From NCBI RefSeq assembly GCF_003171515.1, contig NC_089390.1, positions 2,108,001-2,172,000 on the forward strand: a stretch of 64,000 nt of DNA, given 5' to 3'. The translations under genes and the position numbers were made by a program. A model generated the notes under the pieces. That model was not told the origin of the DNA and did no database searches. It saw only the letters and a list, made by a program, of their open reading frames with translations. Positions 32,359-42,623 of this stretch are shown here, in pieces. Position 1 is the first letter of the stretch. Every line of letters begins with the position of its first letter. Source of the DNA: Pyrenophora tritici-repentis (lineage: Eukaryota > Ascomycota > Dothideomycetes > Pleosporales > Pleosporaceae).

Positions 32359-34192
32359 CTACTTATCTTTCGTCAACGTAGCCCTAACCTCCCTGATCCC
32401 CTCCCTAACAGCAGCCCCAGGGTCAACCACATTCGGCTCTACGCCCGCCCTCTCCTGTACACTATCCTGCGCCCCGCCCTTCCTCCCATGCCACCCTGTC
32501 GCTCTCAAATATCCCGCCGTACTAATCCCTACAAACATGCCTCCAAAATGACTCGCATGATCTACCGTACTGACCCTCTTCTTGGAGGCACTTATAAGTT
32601 CCAAGACCAAAAACGCCGCAAACAGCATCTTGGGCCAAAATGTAACCTCTGCATCCTTGGGAACGGGCAGTTTGATAGTATCCTGATCCGTAAGCAAGCA
32701 GTACAGGGCCGCGACACCCCAGATAGCCGCCGAGGCACCCACAGAAAACGAAGTAATATTCCCCTTGCCAACATTCGCCCAGTAAAGGGAGGCCAGCGTA
32801 CCTACAGCGCCAGCACTAATATACGTGCCCATGAACACGCCGCGGCCCACGAGATCGCAGCACGCGAAGCCAACAAGCGACAACATCATCATGTTTGCGA
32901 GAAGGTGCTCATATTGCTGGTGGGAGAAGACGTTGAGGATGCTTTGGACGGCGCGTGGGTAACCGGGGACGTGCATGAAGAAGCGCGTCATCAAGGGCCA
33001 GAGGGGCACGACGCGCCATAAGCCTGCGACGACGAGGTTTGCGGCAACCAGAGCGGCGACGGTGGCGGTTGAGGGGGCGAGGTCGGGGAAGAGGCGCCAG
33101 GATGGGTCCGGCGGGATGTAGTAGTGTGCAAAGCCCCAGGAGAGGATTACGGTGAAGAGAACGAAGGCGGTCATGGGGTAGAGGCGTTGAAGCTGGTTGT
33201 TTGTTAGTAGATGTTGGGTTGGGGAAAGACAGGGTGTTTAGACGTACGAGAGTGGTCTCTGCGAGAAGTTCCTCTGGAGTTTTTGCTTTGGTGGTGACGG
33301 ATTCCTGGCGGTACTTCTCCATGATCTCTTTCCTGCGGCTGACTTGCTCGCGGCCGAAGACGTCGACGTAGGTTTCTTGACCCGGCTTCATGAGTTGGGT
33401 ACCTGTGGGTGTGCGGACCCATTCTCCTGTCGCAAGCTTCTCTTCCATTGCCCGTTCCTCGCGCTCCTTCTCTTCTGCTTTGCGTGTGATTTCCTCGAGA
33501 CGCTGTCTCCGCTTCTCCTCAATGTTGAGCTCGAATTGACTCTTGCCTGCGTGTAGTATGCCAATCTTGCGGTTATCGGCTTCTTGCTGCAGTCTTTCCT
33601 TTTCCTCCTTCTCCTGCTGTTCGCGGAATGCACGAGCGGGGTCCTTGTACTTGGACTCTGTTTCTGGGTCGGCCAGCCATAATTCGTAGGCGATGCGGTT
33701 TGCTTCCTTCTCTGCCCATTCTTCTGCGGCGCGCGCTTCATCTATGGGATATTTCTCGCGGAGCCATTCAAGTCCCTTTAATGCCAACTCCCTATTCACG
33801 TGCGTGAACTGCTTGCCTAGGTTATCTACGCCGTAGTCGGCGAGCGAGCCTGCCGTCCGCCGGTGGTGCAGTATGCGCAGCACGTTGTTGCCATCCTGTG
33901 CTGATAATCGGCGGCCAAATATACGCTGTATTGTCTGGTCCTGCACGGGGCCTTCGGGTAATGACCCTATCCGTACAGTGCGCTTGCGTGATTGTGGGAT
34001 GACAGGGTGCTGTGGCGTGTCTATGACTTTCGCTCGGTAGTGGGGTGTGGAGGTGAAGGAGCGGCATTGCGGTCGTAATGATCTGTGTCGTTGTAAAAGA
34101 GCTAGCAAACCCGATTTGTAAGGTTGCTCCAGCTGTGGTTGTGTGGTACACAGTCGCCGTGCGAGTGCGCATGTTGGTCGAAGAAGAGACAT
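32359..34192 (-). CDS. PCP1: Mitochondrial rhomboid protease PCP1/PARL with long coiled-coil N-terminus
   Basis: Two exons, 34192-33248 and 33192-32359, give 592 residues; the 55-nt intron has a GTACGT donor and AACCAG acceptor and joins ...AETTL to LQRLYPMTAF. Layout: an Arg-rich mitochondrial presequence (about 1-50), a charged, Glu/Lys/Arg-rich coiled-coil region (about 110-300), then a rhomboid domain with six or seven hydrophobic segments. The catalytic Ser is in GASAAIWG (GxSxxxxG), the catalytic His in HASHFGGMFVG, and the HQQYEHLLANMM loop is present. Pcp1 cleaves Mgm1/OPA1 and other inner-membrane proteins. Yeast Pcp1 is 346 residues, so the extra mass is the N-terminal part. Both exons are needed for the domain; the first exon alone would read on into an unrelated frame. 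Confidence 0.93.
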
Positions 34193-34592
34193 TGGGTCAT
34201 ATGCGCCTGCCTGTCTGCCCCACGCCTTCTTCTACAGTTCCCGGCTATGACAGTGCAGTCTTGTTGTTTTCCCGTGCGCTCTCGGGCGAGCAATGCATCA
34301 TCGGTAAGCGGTGCGCTTCAGAGTGCTGAATGAATCATGCCTACTTTGTCCTGCAAATGTTCGGCATGTCGGAGTCTGTGTTCAGCCCTGCCGACATTCA
34401 CACTTCCCCGCCGTCTCCATCAACACATGGCTCTCATAGGTATACACCCACCAGCCATTATGCTATGCATTGGACTTGTAAGATTAAATTACATTGTATT
34501 ATTGCCTCACAACTGGATTTACGCCTCATCTATCTTCACCACCTCCGACATGGAACATTCCCATCTCCTTCGGGTACGAGCCTATCTCTACA
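34193..34592. other. Spacer upstream of PCP1 and downstream of the acetylesterase gene
   Basis: 400 nt holding the PCP1 promoter and the acetylesterase 3' UTR. Short frames only. Confidence 0.5.
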
Positions 34593-35369
34593 TTATGGCC
34601 TGGCAAAGACAAATTCGCCCTTCTCCAACGCCTCCTGGATAGAATTTATAGGCTTGACATAATCCTTCAGCTGCGCTATCTCGTCATCAATTAGCATTGC
34701 CACCAAATTGCCGAATATAATGCTTCCCCCGGCGTTCAGATGTGTGTTATCCGTCGGATTTAGATTATACTTGTGCGCATCGTCGGCACCGATAGCGTTC
34801 AAGTACTTCGTACTTGCTCCGTTCAGATCAATCATATTTGCTCTACTCTGCTTAGCAGCCGCCTTCGCCGCGGCCGTCACGTCGGCCAAACTCTCCACTA
34901 CGTGACCCGTCGAGTCGTAGCTGCGTCGGCTCAGCGAGGTGACGATGATAGGCGTCGCTGGGACCGCGCGGACTTCTTTTACGAATGCGACCAGGTTGGC
35001 GGTTAGGGCTGCTATGCTGATGTTCGCCGCAGGCTTCTGGTCGTTGTGCCCGAACTGAATCGTCACGTAGGGCGTGTAGTCTCTTGACACTGTCTTGGCT
35101 GTTGCAAGAACATTTGCCCAATCACCACCTTCCCGAAACGATACTGTCGTAGCGCCATTGTGCCCGTAGTTCTTTCCTGATGAGCCATTGCCGAGCGTCG
35201 TGTCCAAGAAACCGGTGCCCCAGCCCCCGCCGCCGGTGGATTGGACCGCTGTTGTGGAGTCGCCGGCTAGAACAAAGAATGGTGGTTTGACTTTTGCGCT
35301 CTGAGCCGGGAGAGCCGCAGTAAACGGAGTGAAGAGTGTAAAGTAGTATAGGGTAGTGGGGATATGCAT
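34593..35369 (-). CDS. Secreted rhamnogalacturonan acetylesterase (SGNH hydrolase, CE12-like)
   Basis: Single exon, 258 residues from the ATG at 35369 (an in-frame ATG five codons earlier is possible). The chosen start gives a clean signal peptide, MHIPTTLYYFTLFTPFTAALP. SGNH blocks: FVLAGDST with nucleophile Ser, GYGHNG-like KNYGHNGATT with the oxyanion Gly/Asn, IQFGHNDQKP (block III), and PTDNTHLNAGG with the Asp and His of the triad. Known for the family: removal of acetyl groups from rhamnogalacturonan I, assisting pectin breakdown in plant-associated fungi. It is divergent from the P450 gene with a TATA-like element upstream. Substrate specificity is inferred from motif resemblance only. 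Confidence 0.93.
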   Translation of the reverse strand: MHIPTTLYYFTLFTPFTAALPAQSAKVKPPFFVLAGDSTTAVQSTGGGGWGTGFLDTTLGNGSSGKNYGHNGATTVSFREGGDWANVLATAKTVSRDYTPYVTIQFGHNDQKPAANISIAALTANLVAFVKEVRAVPATPIIVTSLSRRSYDSTGHVVESLADVTAAAKAAAKQSRANMIDLNGASTKYLNAIGADDAHKYNLNPTDNTHLNAGGSIIFGNLVAMLIDDEIAQLKDYVKPINSIQEALEKGEFVFARP

Positions 35370-35456
35370 CTTGGGTTTCAGCACTTGATACGGCCCGAAT
35401 GGAACTTCACTGACTTGACGCGTATATCACCCTATCCTGTTGGGAGCGAATGATTC

Positions 35457-35464
35457 ATTATATA
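35457..35464 (-). promoter_or_regulatory. TATA-like element upstream of the acetylesterase gene
   Basis: TATATAAT on the minus strand, about 90 nt before the start codon. Position and sequence fit a core promoter of an inducible gene; not tested. Confidence 0.4.
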
Positions 35465-35762
35465 CCCAAGAATCTGACTCCCGAGGTCCATTACCCATGT
35501 TTCCAAAATTAGGGCTTATCATATTATCCAGATGAATATGACAGAGTGGTACGTGTGGGCAAGTACGAGCACATCTCGAGCAATTCCACCAATCGGTCTC
35601 GGCAAATCTTCAATTCCCGCTAAGCTCAAAAATCCGCTCGGCATAGTTACTACATCACCTTCATCTACTTTGAACGTTGAAGAGCCTCATCGTCTTAGTG
35701 CGAATACCGGATCGATCCGCACCCTACTTACGAGTTCGCTTGTATGAACCCTGCATGGAGGC

Positions 35763-35770
35763 TATTATAA
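35763..35770 (+). promoter_or_regulatory. TATA-like element upstream of the P450 gene
   Basis: TATTATAA about 40 nt before the P450 start codon. Distance is short, so this is a weak call. Confidence 0.3.
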
Positions 35771-35810
35771 GACACACAGGCCGCCTTCTGAATGCTATCT
35801 ACATCGAACC

Positions 35811-37528
35811 ATGGCTTCCGAACGAGCCGTGACTCAATTACAAGGCGTCCAACCTTTTGCTTTGGGCTTCTCGCTTCTATTGTCGTACATCATCGGGACT
35901 GTAATCTACAGGCTATACTTTCATCCCCTCGCTAAATACCCAGGTCCGACATTGGCAAAGATATCTTCGTTTCCATCATGGTGGCATACAAGGAAGCAGA
36001 GTAGACATTTATGGATGCTCAGGTTACAAGACCAATATGGTCAGTATATAATCCTTCTACATTCAACTGTCTGTGAAGGCTTGCTTACTTCTACAGGTCC
36101 CGAGTTTCGATACCAGCCCAATGCCGTATGCATCAATACCCCGGATGGCCAACGGCAAATCTATGGCCATCGAGGGAACGTGAGGAAAGGCGACTCCTAC
36201 GTTATATGGAGGCGTACCATTGACGCATTGAATACTTGGAATTCGACTTCCAATGAGATCCATGCTCGCAAACGGCGAGTGTTGAACTATGCCTTCTCCG
36301 AGTCCGCTATTCGTACTGCAGAACCCTTCATTCACACCAATATAGATCGGTGGATCGAACTTCTCGGTCAACACCAGAGAGAGGGTAGCGAATGGAGTGA
36401 CTCAATTGACATGTCGCCGCAGACGTCTCACTTGGTATTTGACATTCTTGGGGATCTTTGCTTTGGCAAATGCTTCGATATGAAGGAACCTGGAAGTGAT
36501 CTGAAAAGTGTGCCCGAAACACTGACAGGTTATATCAAGGCACTGGCACCTGTAAGCAGTTACCGACTTGCTCGAGGCCGCGCTAATACACCTAGACTGC
36601 TTGGGCGCCATGGATCTCCATCTGGATATGGCTCAAGCCTAGAGGCCTGGACAAGCTATTAGCACGGGCCGCTCCTGTTGATGTTAGGTCATGGTATCAA
36701 TTCGTCGCTAGCTGCCAGAAGGCTCGTACACAGCAACAAATCGAGTATGAGAAGGCACCGAGATCTGATGGGCGAAAAGACTTTTTCCACTATCTCTGGC
36801 AAGCTAAAGACCCAGAGACAGGAGTTGGCTATTCGCTCCCAGAACTGGAAGCCGAGATTGGCCTCTTGATAGTTGCGGGATCAGATACGACAGCTACCGT
36901 CTTGTCAGCCCTCTTCTTCTACCTCACCCGCAATCCCAGTGTGCAGGAGAAACTCGCCAAGGAGATTTTGAATGTGTTTGCCAACTACGATGATATCAAA
37001 GGCGGGAACATACTCAAATCATGTCGCTATCTTACTGCCTTCATACAAGAAGGCATGCGCATGGCCCCTCCCTTCAGCGCGACTCCAAGCCGCCAAGTCC
37101 TTGATGGCGGCATCACAGTCAACAACAAATACCTCCCCAAAGGTACCCTCGTCAGCACCGCCATCTGGGCCGCACAATACAATCCCGCCTCCTACTCCGA
37201 ACCCTTCGCCTTTCGCCCAGAACGCTGGATCGTTGGCGAAGCAGGCTCAACCGAGGAAAGCGTTGCGCTAGCCGAAAGCGCCTTCTGCGCTTTCTCGTCA
37301 GGTCCCCGTGGCTGCGTAGGCAAAAACATAGCGTGGCTGGAGATGCGGATTGTGATTGCAAAATTCATCTGGACCTATGAGGTTATGAAGGATCCGGAGA
37401 GTAACCTCGGTGGTGGCAGCAAGGACGGTGAATGGGGACGCACAAGAGAGGATCAGTATCAATTGTGGGATATGTCCGTTGCGCATCGTGTAGGACCCAA
37501 GGTACTATTGAAGAAGCGGGAACATTAG
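35811..37528 (+). CDS. Microsomal cytochrome P450 monooxygenase
   Basis: Three exons, 35811-36039, 36097-36551 and 36596-37528, give 538 residues; introns are 57 and 44 nt (GTCAGT and GTAAGC donors). An N-terminal membrane anchor (about 15-38) is followed by the Pro-rich hinge HPLAKYPGPTLAK. Further motifs are the I-helix AGSDTT near 323-328, the K-helix ExxR in QEGMR, a FRPERW element, and the heme loop FSSGPRGCVGKN near 460-471 with the axial Cys. All hallmarks are intact, so an active enzyme is likely. General resemblance is to fungal E-class group I P450s of the isotrichodermin-hydroxylase/benzoate-hydroxylase kind. The substrate is unknown. No polyketide, peptide or terpene synthase lies nearby. 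Confidence 0.93.
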
Positions 37529-37857
37529 TGATGGGTGATTGGATTAGGTGGTACGGTCTTGGTATGAGGGTACGCTATATGGTGGAGACTGGATTTCGGT
37601 ACCAGAAACAGCGAGCAGGGAAATGGGTGTCTAACTGAATAACGTGATTTGGGTATCGGCTTAGAGAAGATATGGTGCAGACACGTGTAGAAATATGTAT
37701 AAAACAGCTTCTGCGCAACCACCGAGAGCTCTTCTTCTATCCAGCACAAAAGTCGAGTACAAAGTTAAAGTGCAAACTCCTACAATCTCAAACACAAAAT
37801 TCGAACTCAACCAACCCCAAAGCTTAACATACTTATCAACAAGCACCAAACTTCACC
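37529..37857. other. Spacer downstream of the P450 gene
   Basis: 329 nt of 3' UTR and upstream sequence of the next small gene. Nothing specific is recognised. Confidence 0.4.
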
Positions 37858-38247
37858 ATGCGCCTTACCACCATCATGCACGCATCCGTAAGATGCCTAC
37901 CCGTCTCCCCGCGAACTCCACGAACCCCAATCCGCACGTTTCCTAACAACCGCCAAACCCCAGCCTATCCCTTCCATTATACAAAAAACCCCTACCGGCC
38001 CCTAAATCGCGACGGGAAATTGACATGGCTACAGAAATGCACTATAGGTGTGGTGTCGGCTGGTGTACAGGTAGCGTTCGCCTTGACATTTTCTCATATG
38101 CTTTATAAGTGGGATCACCCAGATGCGGAGTTTCCGGGGCCCACTAAGAAGGAGGTGAGGGGGTTCATGGGGACTGTTGGTGAAACGTTGACTGGGTTGG
38201 GGTTTTGGAGAGAGGATAAGAAGGGGAGTGGGAAGGAATATAAGTAG
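37858..38247 (+). CDS. Small predicted mitochondrial or membrane protein, unknown
   Basis: An uninterrupted frame of 129 codons. The first 45 residues are Arg/Thr/Pro-rich without acidic residues, consistent with a mitochondrial presequence. One hydrophobic stretch at about 60-80 (CTIGVVSAGVQVAFALTFSH) could span a membrane, followed by an acidic and then Gly/Lys-rich tail. I do not recognise a family. An internal ATG at 37876 could be used instead. Support is the length, the sensible composition and its place between genes transcribed away from it; a non-coding origin is not excluded. Confidence 0.55.
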   Translation: MRLTTIMHASVRCLPVSPRTPRTPIRTFPNNRQTPAYPFHYTKNPYRPLNRDGKLTWLQKCTIGVVSAGVQVAFALTFSHMLYKWDHPDAEFPGPTKKEVRGFMGTVGETLTGLGFWREDKKGSGKEYK

Positions 38248-38445
38248 AATGGGATGAGGTATAAAAGTGACGAGGCATGGAGAAGGAGAAGGAGGAGTAA
38301 GGGAGAGATGGATGATGAACATTTCGGACAGGGAACAGGGAGCATCGGGTAATCTCCACTCTAATCAAATTTTCGGCATCGGGCAGGCGTTCATGTCAAT
38401 TCGCTTATGCCGCGTAATACTGTCAAGACTTGTATAGCAATAAAT

Positions 38446-40004
38446 CTACACTCTATCATCTTTAACCGTCACCTCCGCCATTTCCCCATTTTTGCCCTCC
38501 TCCGCCTTCATCCTTACAAACTCTTTCTTCATACTCTCAAACTCCCTAAACCCCTGAAAATACTTCCGCCTAAAATCATTCAACTCACTAGCCCTCGTCC
38601 CCTTCTCATACTCCCTCCTACTTGCCTCGTAAGCGCCCTCTGGAATCTCCTCCTCGCGGCGGCGCCGATAAGTCAACAGTCTGCGTGACCATTTGTTGAA
38701 AGCTTGGACGCAGACGGAGGTTAGCTCGAGGCAGGGATGCGAGGGGATGATGAGTTCGATATCTTCGTCGTTGGCCGTGGGCATCCACATGCTGAGGCGC
38801 CCGTCCTCAACGAGCGTGGAGACGGAAAAGGCGAGGATGTCGTCGAGGAGGGCAGTGAAGGAGTAGGGGCGCTTGGGTGGGATGTAGCCTGGGGCTTTGT
38901 ACTGATCTTGGTGGGATTGGCGCTCTTCTTCTAGCAGCTCCTGGCGGGAGCCGAGAACCTTCAGACCTTCGCGGATGCCGTAGGGTGGGTCGCAGACAAT
39001 GCCGTCGAGGTAGCCTTTTGTGTAGTCTTTGTCTGGTAGGAGGATTCTTAGCGGCGTGTTGGTGAGGTCCGAGACGAAGGAGCCTAGGTAGTTTGGTTCG
39101 ATGCCGTATTGCTTGAAGTTGCCAACAACGTCGTATTTGCCAGTTTGACCTCTCCGAGCGCTTCCCCCTGTGCCGCGAATTGTGCGGCCGTCGATATCGC
39201 TGCCAAAGACTACAGCCCCGAAGTGGGCGCATGCTATTGGGAAGCCGCCTGTGCCCATGAAGGGGTCGTAGAATAGTTTTCCAGGTGAGACGTGTGCAAT
39301 GTTTGCTGTAAGTAGTGTGAGCTCCGCGTCCATGGATGTAGTGCTAATGTAAAGTCTCTTCTTGAGATCAAATCTCTTCTTTGCTTCATTACGACATGAG
39401 TCTGCAATGAAGCGCCCAAAATACAAGTACTTCGGCTCCTTCACATCCAGGTCATAGTCTTCGAACACACGGAAGGCAACATCCGGGTCTCGCATCTTTG
39501 GCGGTCCTTTGAAAGCCATGTAAGAGAAGCTGTCGATGATTTCTTTCTGAGCCCCAGGCGACTTGCCACCCCGATAGCCTTCGACAGTGAAACGAAAGGA
39601 TGCAGTCTCGTACTGAGACCATTTGGGAGCAGATATACTGCGGACGGAGTCATGAAGACTATCGTAAGTGGGACCCTGACCCCATAGTTCGTATATGCCT
39701 TGCGCCAAGATGCTACGGGCAATAACTTTCCGCGCTGCGCCATCTGATGGTAGATCTACAACACAGTAGGGAGACTTCAAATGTTAGCATGTAGACTGGT
39801 AAAACACAGATGCGATCTGTTGCACTGGCTCGAATGGCGACAAGGGTGTAATCTCAGAGCAACCAAAGAATGCCAATTGACACTTACATCTTCTTCATAT
39901 CTTACAAATTGTAATGTTACACCAGCGATGTCCGCGAGAGCCTGTAATTCCACTCTCCGAAAGCTTTCGTGCGCTTGCGCCAATCTGACAAGATATTGCG
40001 GCAT
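38446..40004 (-). CDS. TRM11: tRNA (guanine-10-N2)-methyltransferase catalytic subunit TRM11
   Basis: Two exons, 40004-39888 and 39774-38446, give 481 residues; the 113-nt intron has a GTAAGT donor, a GCTAAC branch and a GAAG acceptor. The N-terminal part (MPQYLVRLAQAHESFRRVEL) and THUMP-like region precede a class I methyltransferase domain. SAM-binding motif I is LFYDPFMGTGGFPIA (about 205-219), the acidic loop is FGSDIDGR, and the catalytic motif IV is CDPPYGIRE (about 300), a variant of NPPY. The C-terminus is charged. Trm11 works with Trm112 to form m2G10 in tRNA in the cytosol. Length fits the family, slightly longer than yeast (433). Confidence 0.95.
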
Positions 40005-40373
40005 GGTAAGGAAAGATTTAGGACAAGGCTGGAAATTTGCTTTTATAGTTTTGGCGGTGCCTCAATCAGGTATGCGCACGGCAGACGTGACCTCCAAGCC
40101 CTCACTCGCCATTGTGCTGCCTCATGTGGAAGGAGTCACGGACCAGCAAATTGGGGTGCAAAAGGTGGGTCTGAGTCTGCAGGATCTGATTGGGTCGCTA
40201 AGATGACCGGGATATCTGTGATCGTCGACCTCTTTTCAGAGACATGACATTTAGGCCCTCATCCTTCGCCTGTTTGCTGTATCATACCATTGAGGTTGAC
40301 TCCATTCCGTATCCGGCATAGTTGTACATATCCTACCGTCCCTATAAGGTGAATAACCATAATACGCTTCTCT
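40005..40373. other. Upstream region of TRM11
   Basis: About 370 nt before the TRM11 start. A plus-strand open frame overlaps TRM11 exon 1 but shows no domain. Confidence 0.4.
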
Positions 40374-40685
40374 TCACTTGGGATCCGCTAGATGCATCTC
40401 GACCGGTACTGTGTCATCCTCCAGACCCCCCCCCATTCTCAGCTGGATGATGGTCGCTCGATACGGGCTAGACGCAGAGGTTTCCAAGCTCGTATATAAT
40501 GAAGTCGGCTTCTTCCTCGTTAGTTTAACACCCTCAGCATTGAACCACATAAGTCGATCGCTGTAGTCAGAGATAGCAAGTTTCATATTATGTACATCAA
40601 TGAACTCCACTTGGGCAAGGGTATCACCCTGACCTCCTCTACTACCTCCGCGTGCCCTCCATCTATCCTCTCCACGAAACCACAC
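40374..40685 (-). other. In-frame open extension directly behind the TTC1-like stop codon
   Basis: The codons after the TAG at 40688-40686 stay open in the same frame for 103 codons, up to a stop at 40374. A good splice donor (AG|GTAGGT) overlaps the TAG. It may simply be 3' UTR that is open by chance, or a C-terminal extension reached by alternative splicing or readthrough. Confidence 0.3.
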
Positions 40686-41468
40686 CTACCTGGCCCCCTG
40701 ATCAAACTTCATACTATACCCCCCACTCCCCTCATCTTTAACAAACTGGAAATTCTCCGTACTCAACCCAAACGGCTTCAAAATCCCATTGCCCAGCTGT
40801 TTCAGCTTGCCCATCATATCCGCCATCTCCCTATTCTTTGCCTCCTCCATCTCCTGCGGCAGTTTCCGCAACGCCGCCGCCACAGCCTTCCGATCCAAAT
40901 TCGACAGCACATGCGGCGGCTTACCCAGCGCTTGATAGTCCTCTAGCGCACCCTGCAGCGACGACCAGCCGCCGACTTCGTGTCTGGCTTTTGCGCGGCG
41001 CAGAAGCGCCTTGGTACGGAGTTTGTGCACGTCGTTAATGGAGTGGTTTGTGCGTGTGAGGGCGGAGAGGAGGATTTCGGTGGTATCTGAGATTTCGGAT
41101 ATTGTACCGCTACCGTCATTATTGTTGCCGGTTTCCGGGGGATCTATGCGGTCCAGGGCTTCCAGGGCTTGCGTGGCGGATTCTACGGCTTGCTTCCATT
41201 CGGCGAGCTTGAGGTGGCAGGCTGCGATGTTGGAGCGCAGGACGGCGATGTCGTATTCGAGGTAAGTGGGACAGACCGCGAGGGCTTTTTCGTAGCCTTG
41301 TATTGCACCGTCGTACTCGCCGGATGTGAAAGTTTTGTTTGCTGCGGCTTTCTCGGTGCTTGCTTCGTCTAGGAGCTTCTTCTCTTCTTCTGGGGGGAAG
41401 ATTTCCGGCGCTGGTGTTACGGTGACAGTCGCGCCAGGTTTTGCAGCACATTCGCTTTTCGAGGCCAT
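40686..41468 (-). CDS. TTC1-like tetratricopeptide repeat protein
   Basis: Single exon of 260 residues. About three TPR units occur between residues 40 and 185: AAANKTFTSGEYDGAIQGYE, then AVLRSNIAACHLKLAEWKQA, then KALLRRAKARHEVGGWSSLQ. The end carries the TTC1 signature LKQLGNGILKPFGLSTENF followed by GGYSMKFDQ, shared with animal TTC1. TTC1 proteins are co-chaperone-like adaptors reported to bind Hsp90/Hsp70 and G-alpha proteins. A cytosolic adaptor role is therefore inferred. It is divergent from the HAD phosphatase with a 174-nt gap. Confidence 0.9.
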   Translation of the reverse strand: MASKSECAAKPGATVTVTPAPEIFPPEEEKKLLDEASTEKAAANKTFTSGEYDGAIQGYEKALAVCPTYLEYDIAVLRSNIAACHLKLAEWKQAVESATQALEALDRIDPPETGNNNDGSGTISEISDTTEILLSALTRTNHSINDVHKLRTKALLRRAKARHEVGGWSSLQGALEDYQALGKPPHVLSNLDRKAVAAALRKLPQEMEEAKNREMADMMGKLKQLGNGILKPFGLSTENFQFVKDEGSGGYSMKFDQGAR

Positions 41469-41642
41469 AGCAGTGTTCCGCTCACGGAAACTGTACGTGG
41501 GCGTGTAGGTGTTTATGTCGCGTGCTCAAAGAAAAGGTATCTATTTGCAAAGTGACGTCTACGCTCGGGGGTCCGACTAGCGCGCCTAGGCCACGTGGGG
41601 TAAACATTCACTTGCACCGGGCCAGGCTTCCGCCAATCTGCA

Positions 41643-42623
41643 TTGAAACTCCACCACACATCCCGAGATACTCAGAGCTCACCTAGACTTCACAGTACTC
41701 CTCATAATGACACCCAAGTAAACTTCCCCTCACAAAATTTCTCCAGACACCCAACATTGACCCTCCCCAGCACTACCCCACCACCCCGCATTCGCGCCGC
41801 CCTCTTTGACATGGACGGCCTCCTAATCGATTCGGAGGACCTCTACACTGAAGTGACCAACATAATACTGAAGCGGTACAACCGCCCCTCTATCCCCTGG
41901 TCCATAAAAGCGCAACTCCAAGGCCGACCCGGCCCGCAAGCCGGACTCATCTTCCACAACTGGGCCCAACTGCCCATCTCTCACGAGCAATTCATGAACG
42001 AGCAATCAGAGTTACAGAAGGACCTTTTCAAGCGCACAAAGCCGCTACCAGGCGTCATGGAGCTGCTGCCAGGACTGAAATCCAGAGGCGTACACCTGGC
42101 GCTGGCGACAAGTAGTCACAAGGGAAATTTCGAGCTCAAGAGCGCGCATCTAGGGGATTTGTTTGGTCATTTTGAAAAGGAACATCAGGTTCTTGGTGAC
42201 GATCCGAGGATACCCACTGGAAGAGGGAAACCGGCGCCAGATATTTACTTGCTGGCGCTGTCTACGCTGAACAAGACTTTGGAAGCACAGGGCCAGCCGC
42301 CTATACAGCCGGAGGAATGTCTTGTTTTCGAGGATAGTGTACCCGGTGTAGAGTCTGGAAGGAGAGCGGGCATGCAGGTGGTGTGGTGTCCGCATCCTGA
42401 GTTACTGGTCGAGTACAAAGGTAGAGAGAAGGAGGTTTTGGCGGGCCTGACGGGCGAGCACAAGGAAGATGAGGAGGCGCAGTTGCAGAAGACAGAAGTT
42501 GAGGTTTTTCAAGGAAAGAGGAGAGTTGGTATGCCAGGTGAGATTGATGACGGATGGGGGAGGTTACATCACAGTTTGGAAAACTTTCCCTACGAGAGCT
42601 ATGGCATAGGGAGCAATTTATGA
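41643..42623 (+). CDS. HAD-superfamily phosphatase (pseudouridine-5'-phosphatase-like)
   Basis: Single exon of up to 326 residues. The first 48 residues are Ser/Thr/Pro-rich and may be a targeting or leader region; no other ATG precedes the domain until the catalytic Met, so the upstream start is used. HAD motifs: FDMDGLLIDSEDLY (about 55-68, DxD nucleophile), LALATSSHKGN (motif II), GRGKPAPDIY (motif III Lys), and VFEDSVPGVESGRRAG (motif IV acids). A helical cap domain lies between motif I and II. Such proteins (HDHD1-like) dephosphorylate pseudouridine 5'-phosphate or small sugar phosphates. The exact substrate is open. Confidence 0.9.
   Translation: MKLHHTSRDTQSSPRLHSTPHNDTQVNFPSQNFSRHPTLTLPSTTPPPRIRAALFDMDGLLIDSEDLYTEVTNIILKRYNRPSIPWSIKAQLQGRPGPQAGLIFHNWAQLPISHEQFMNEQSELQKDLFKRTKPLPGVMELLPGLKSRGVHLALATSSHKGNFELKSAHLGDLFGHFEKEHQVLGDDPRIPTGRGKPAPDIYLLALSTLNKTLEAQGQPPIQPEECLVFEDSVPGVESGRRAGMQVVWCPHPELLVEYKGREKEVLAGLTGEHKEDEEAQLQKTEVEVFQGKRRVGMPGEIDDGWGRLHHSLENFPYESYGIGSNL

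Larger units (their letters stand above)
35385..35810. promoter_or_regulatory. Divergent promoter region of acetylesterase and P450 genes
   Basis: About 430 nt, more AT-rich than its surroundings, with TATA-like elements toward each gene. Shared control of the two genes is possible but unproven. Confidence 0.45.

Noticed and set aside
34593..37528. A secondary-metabolite gene cluster around the P450
   Set aside because: No synthase, transporter or pathway regulator is adjacent; only an acetylesterase and an orphan small gene.
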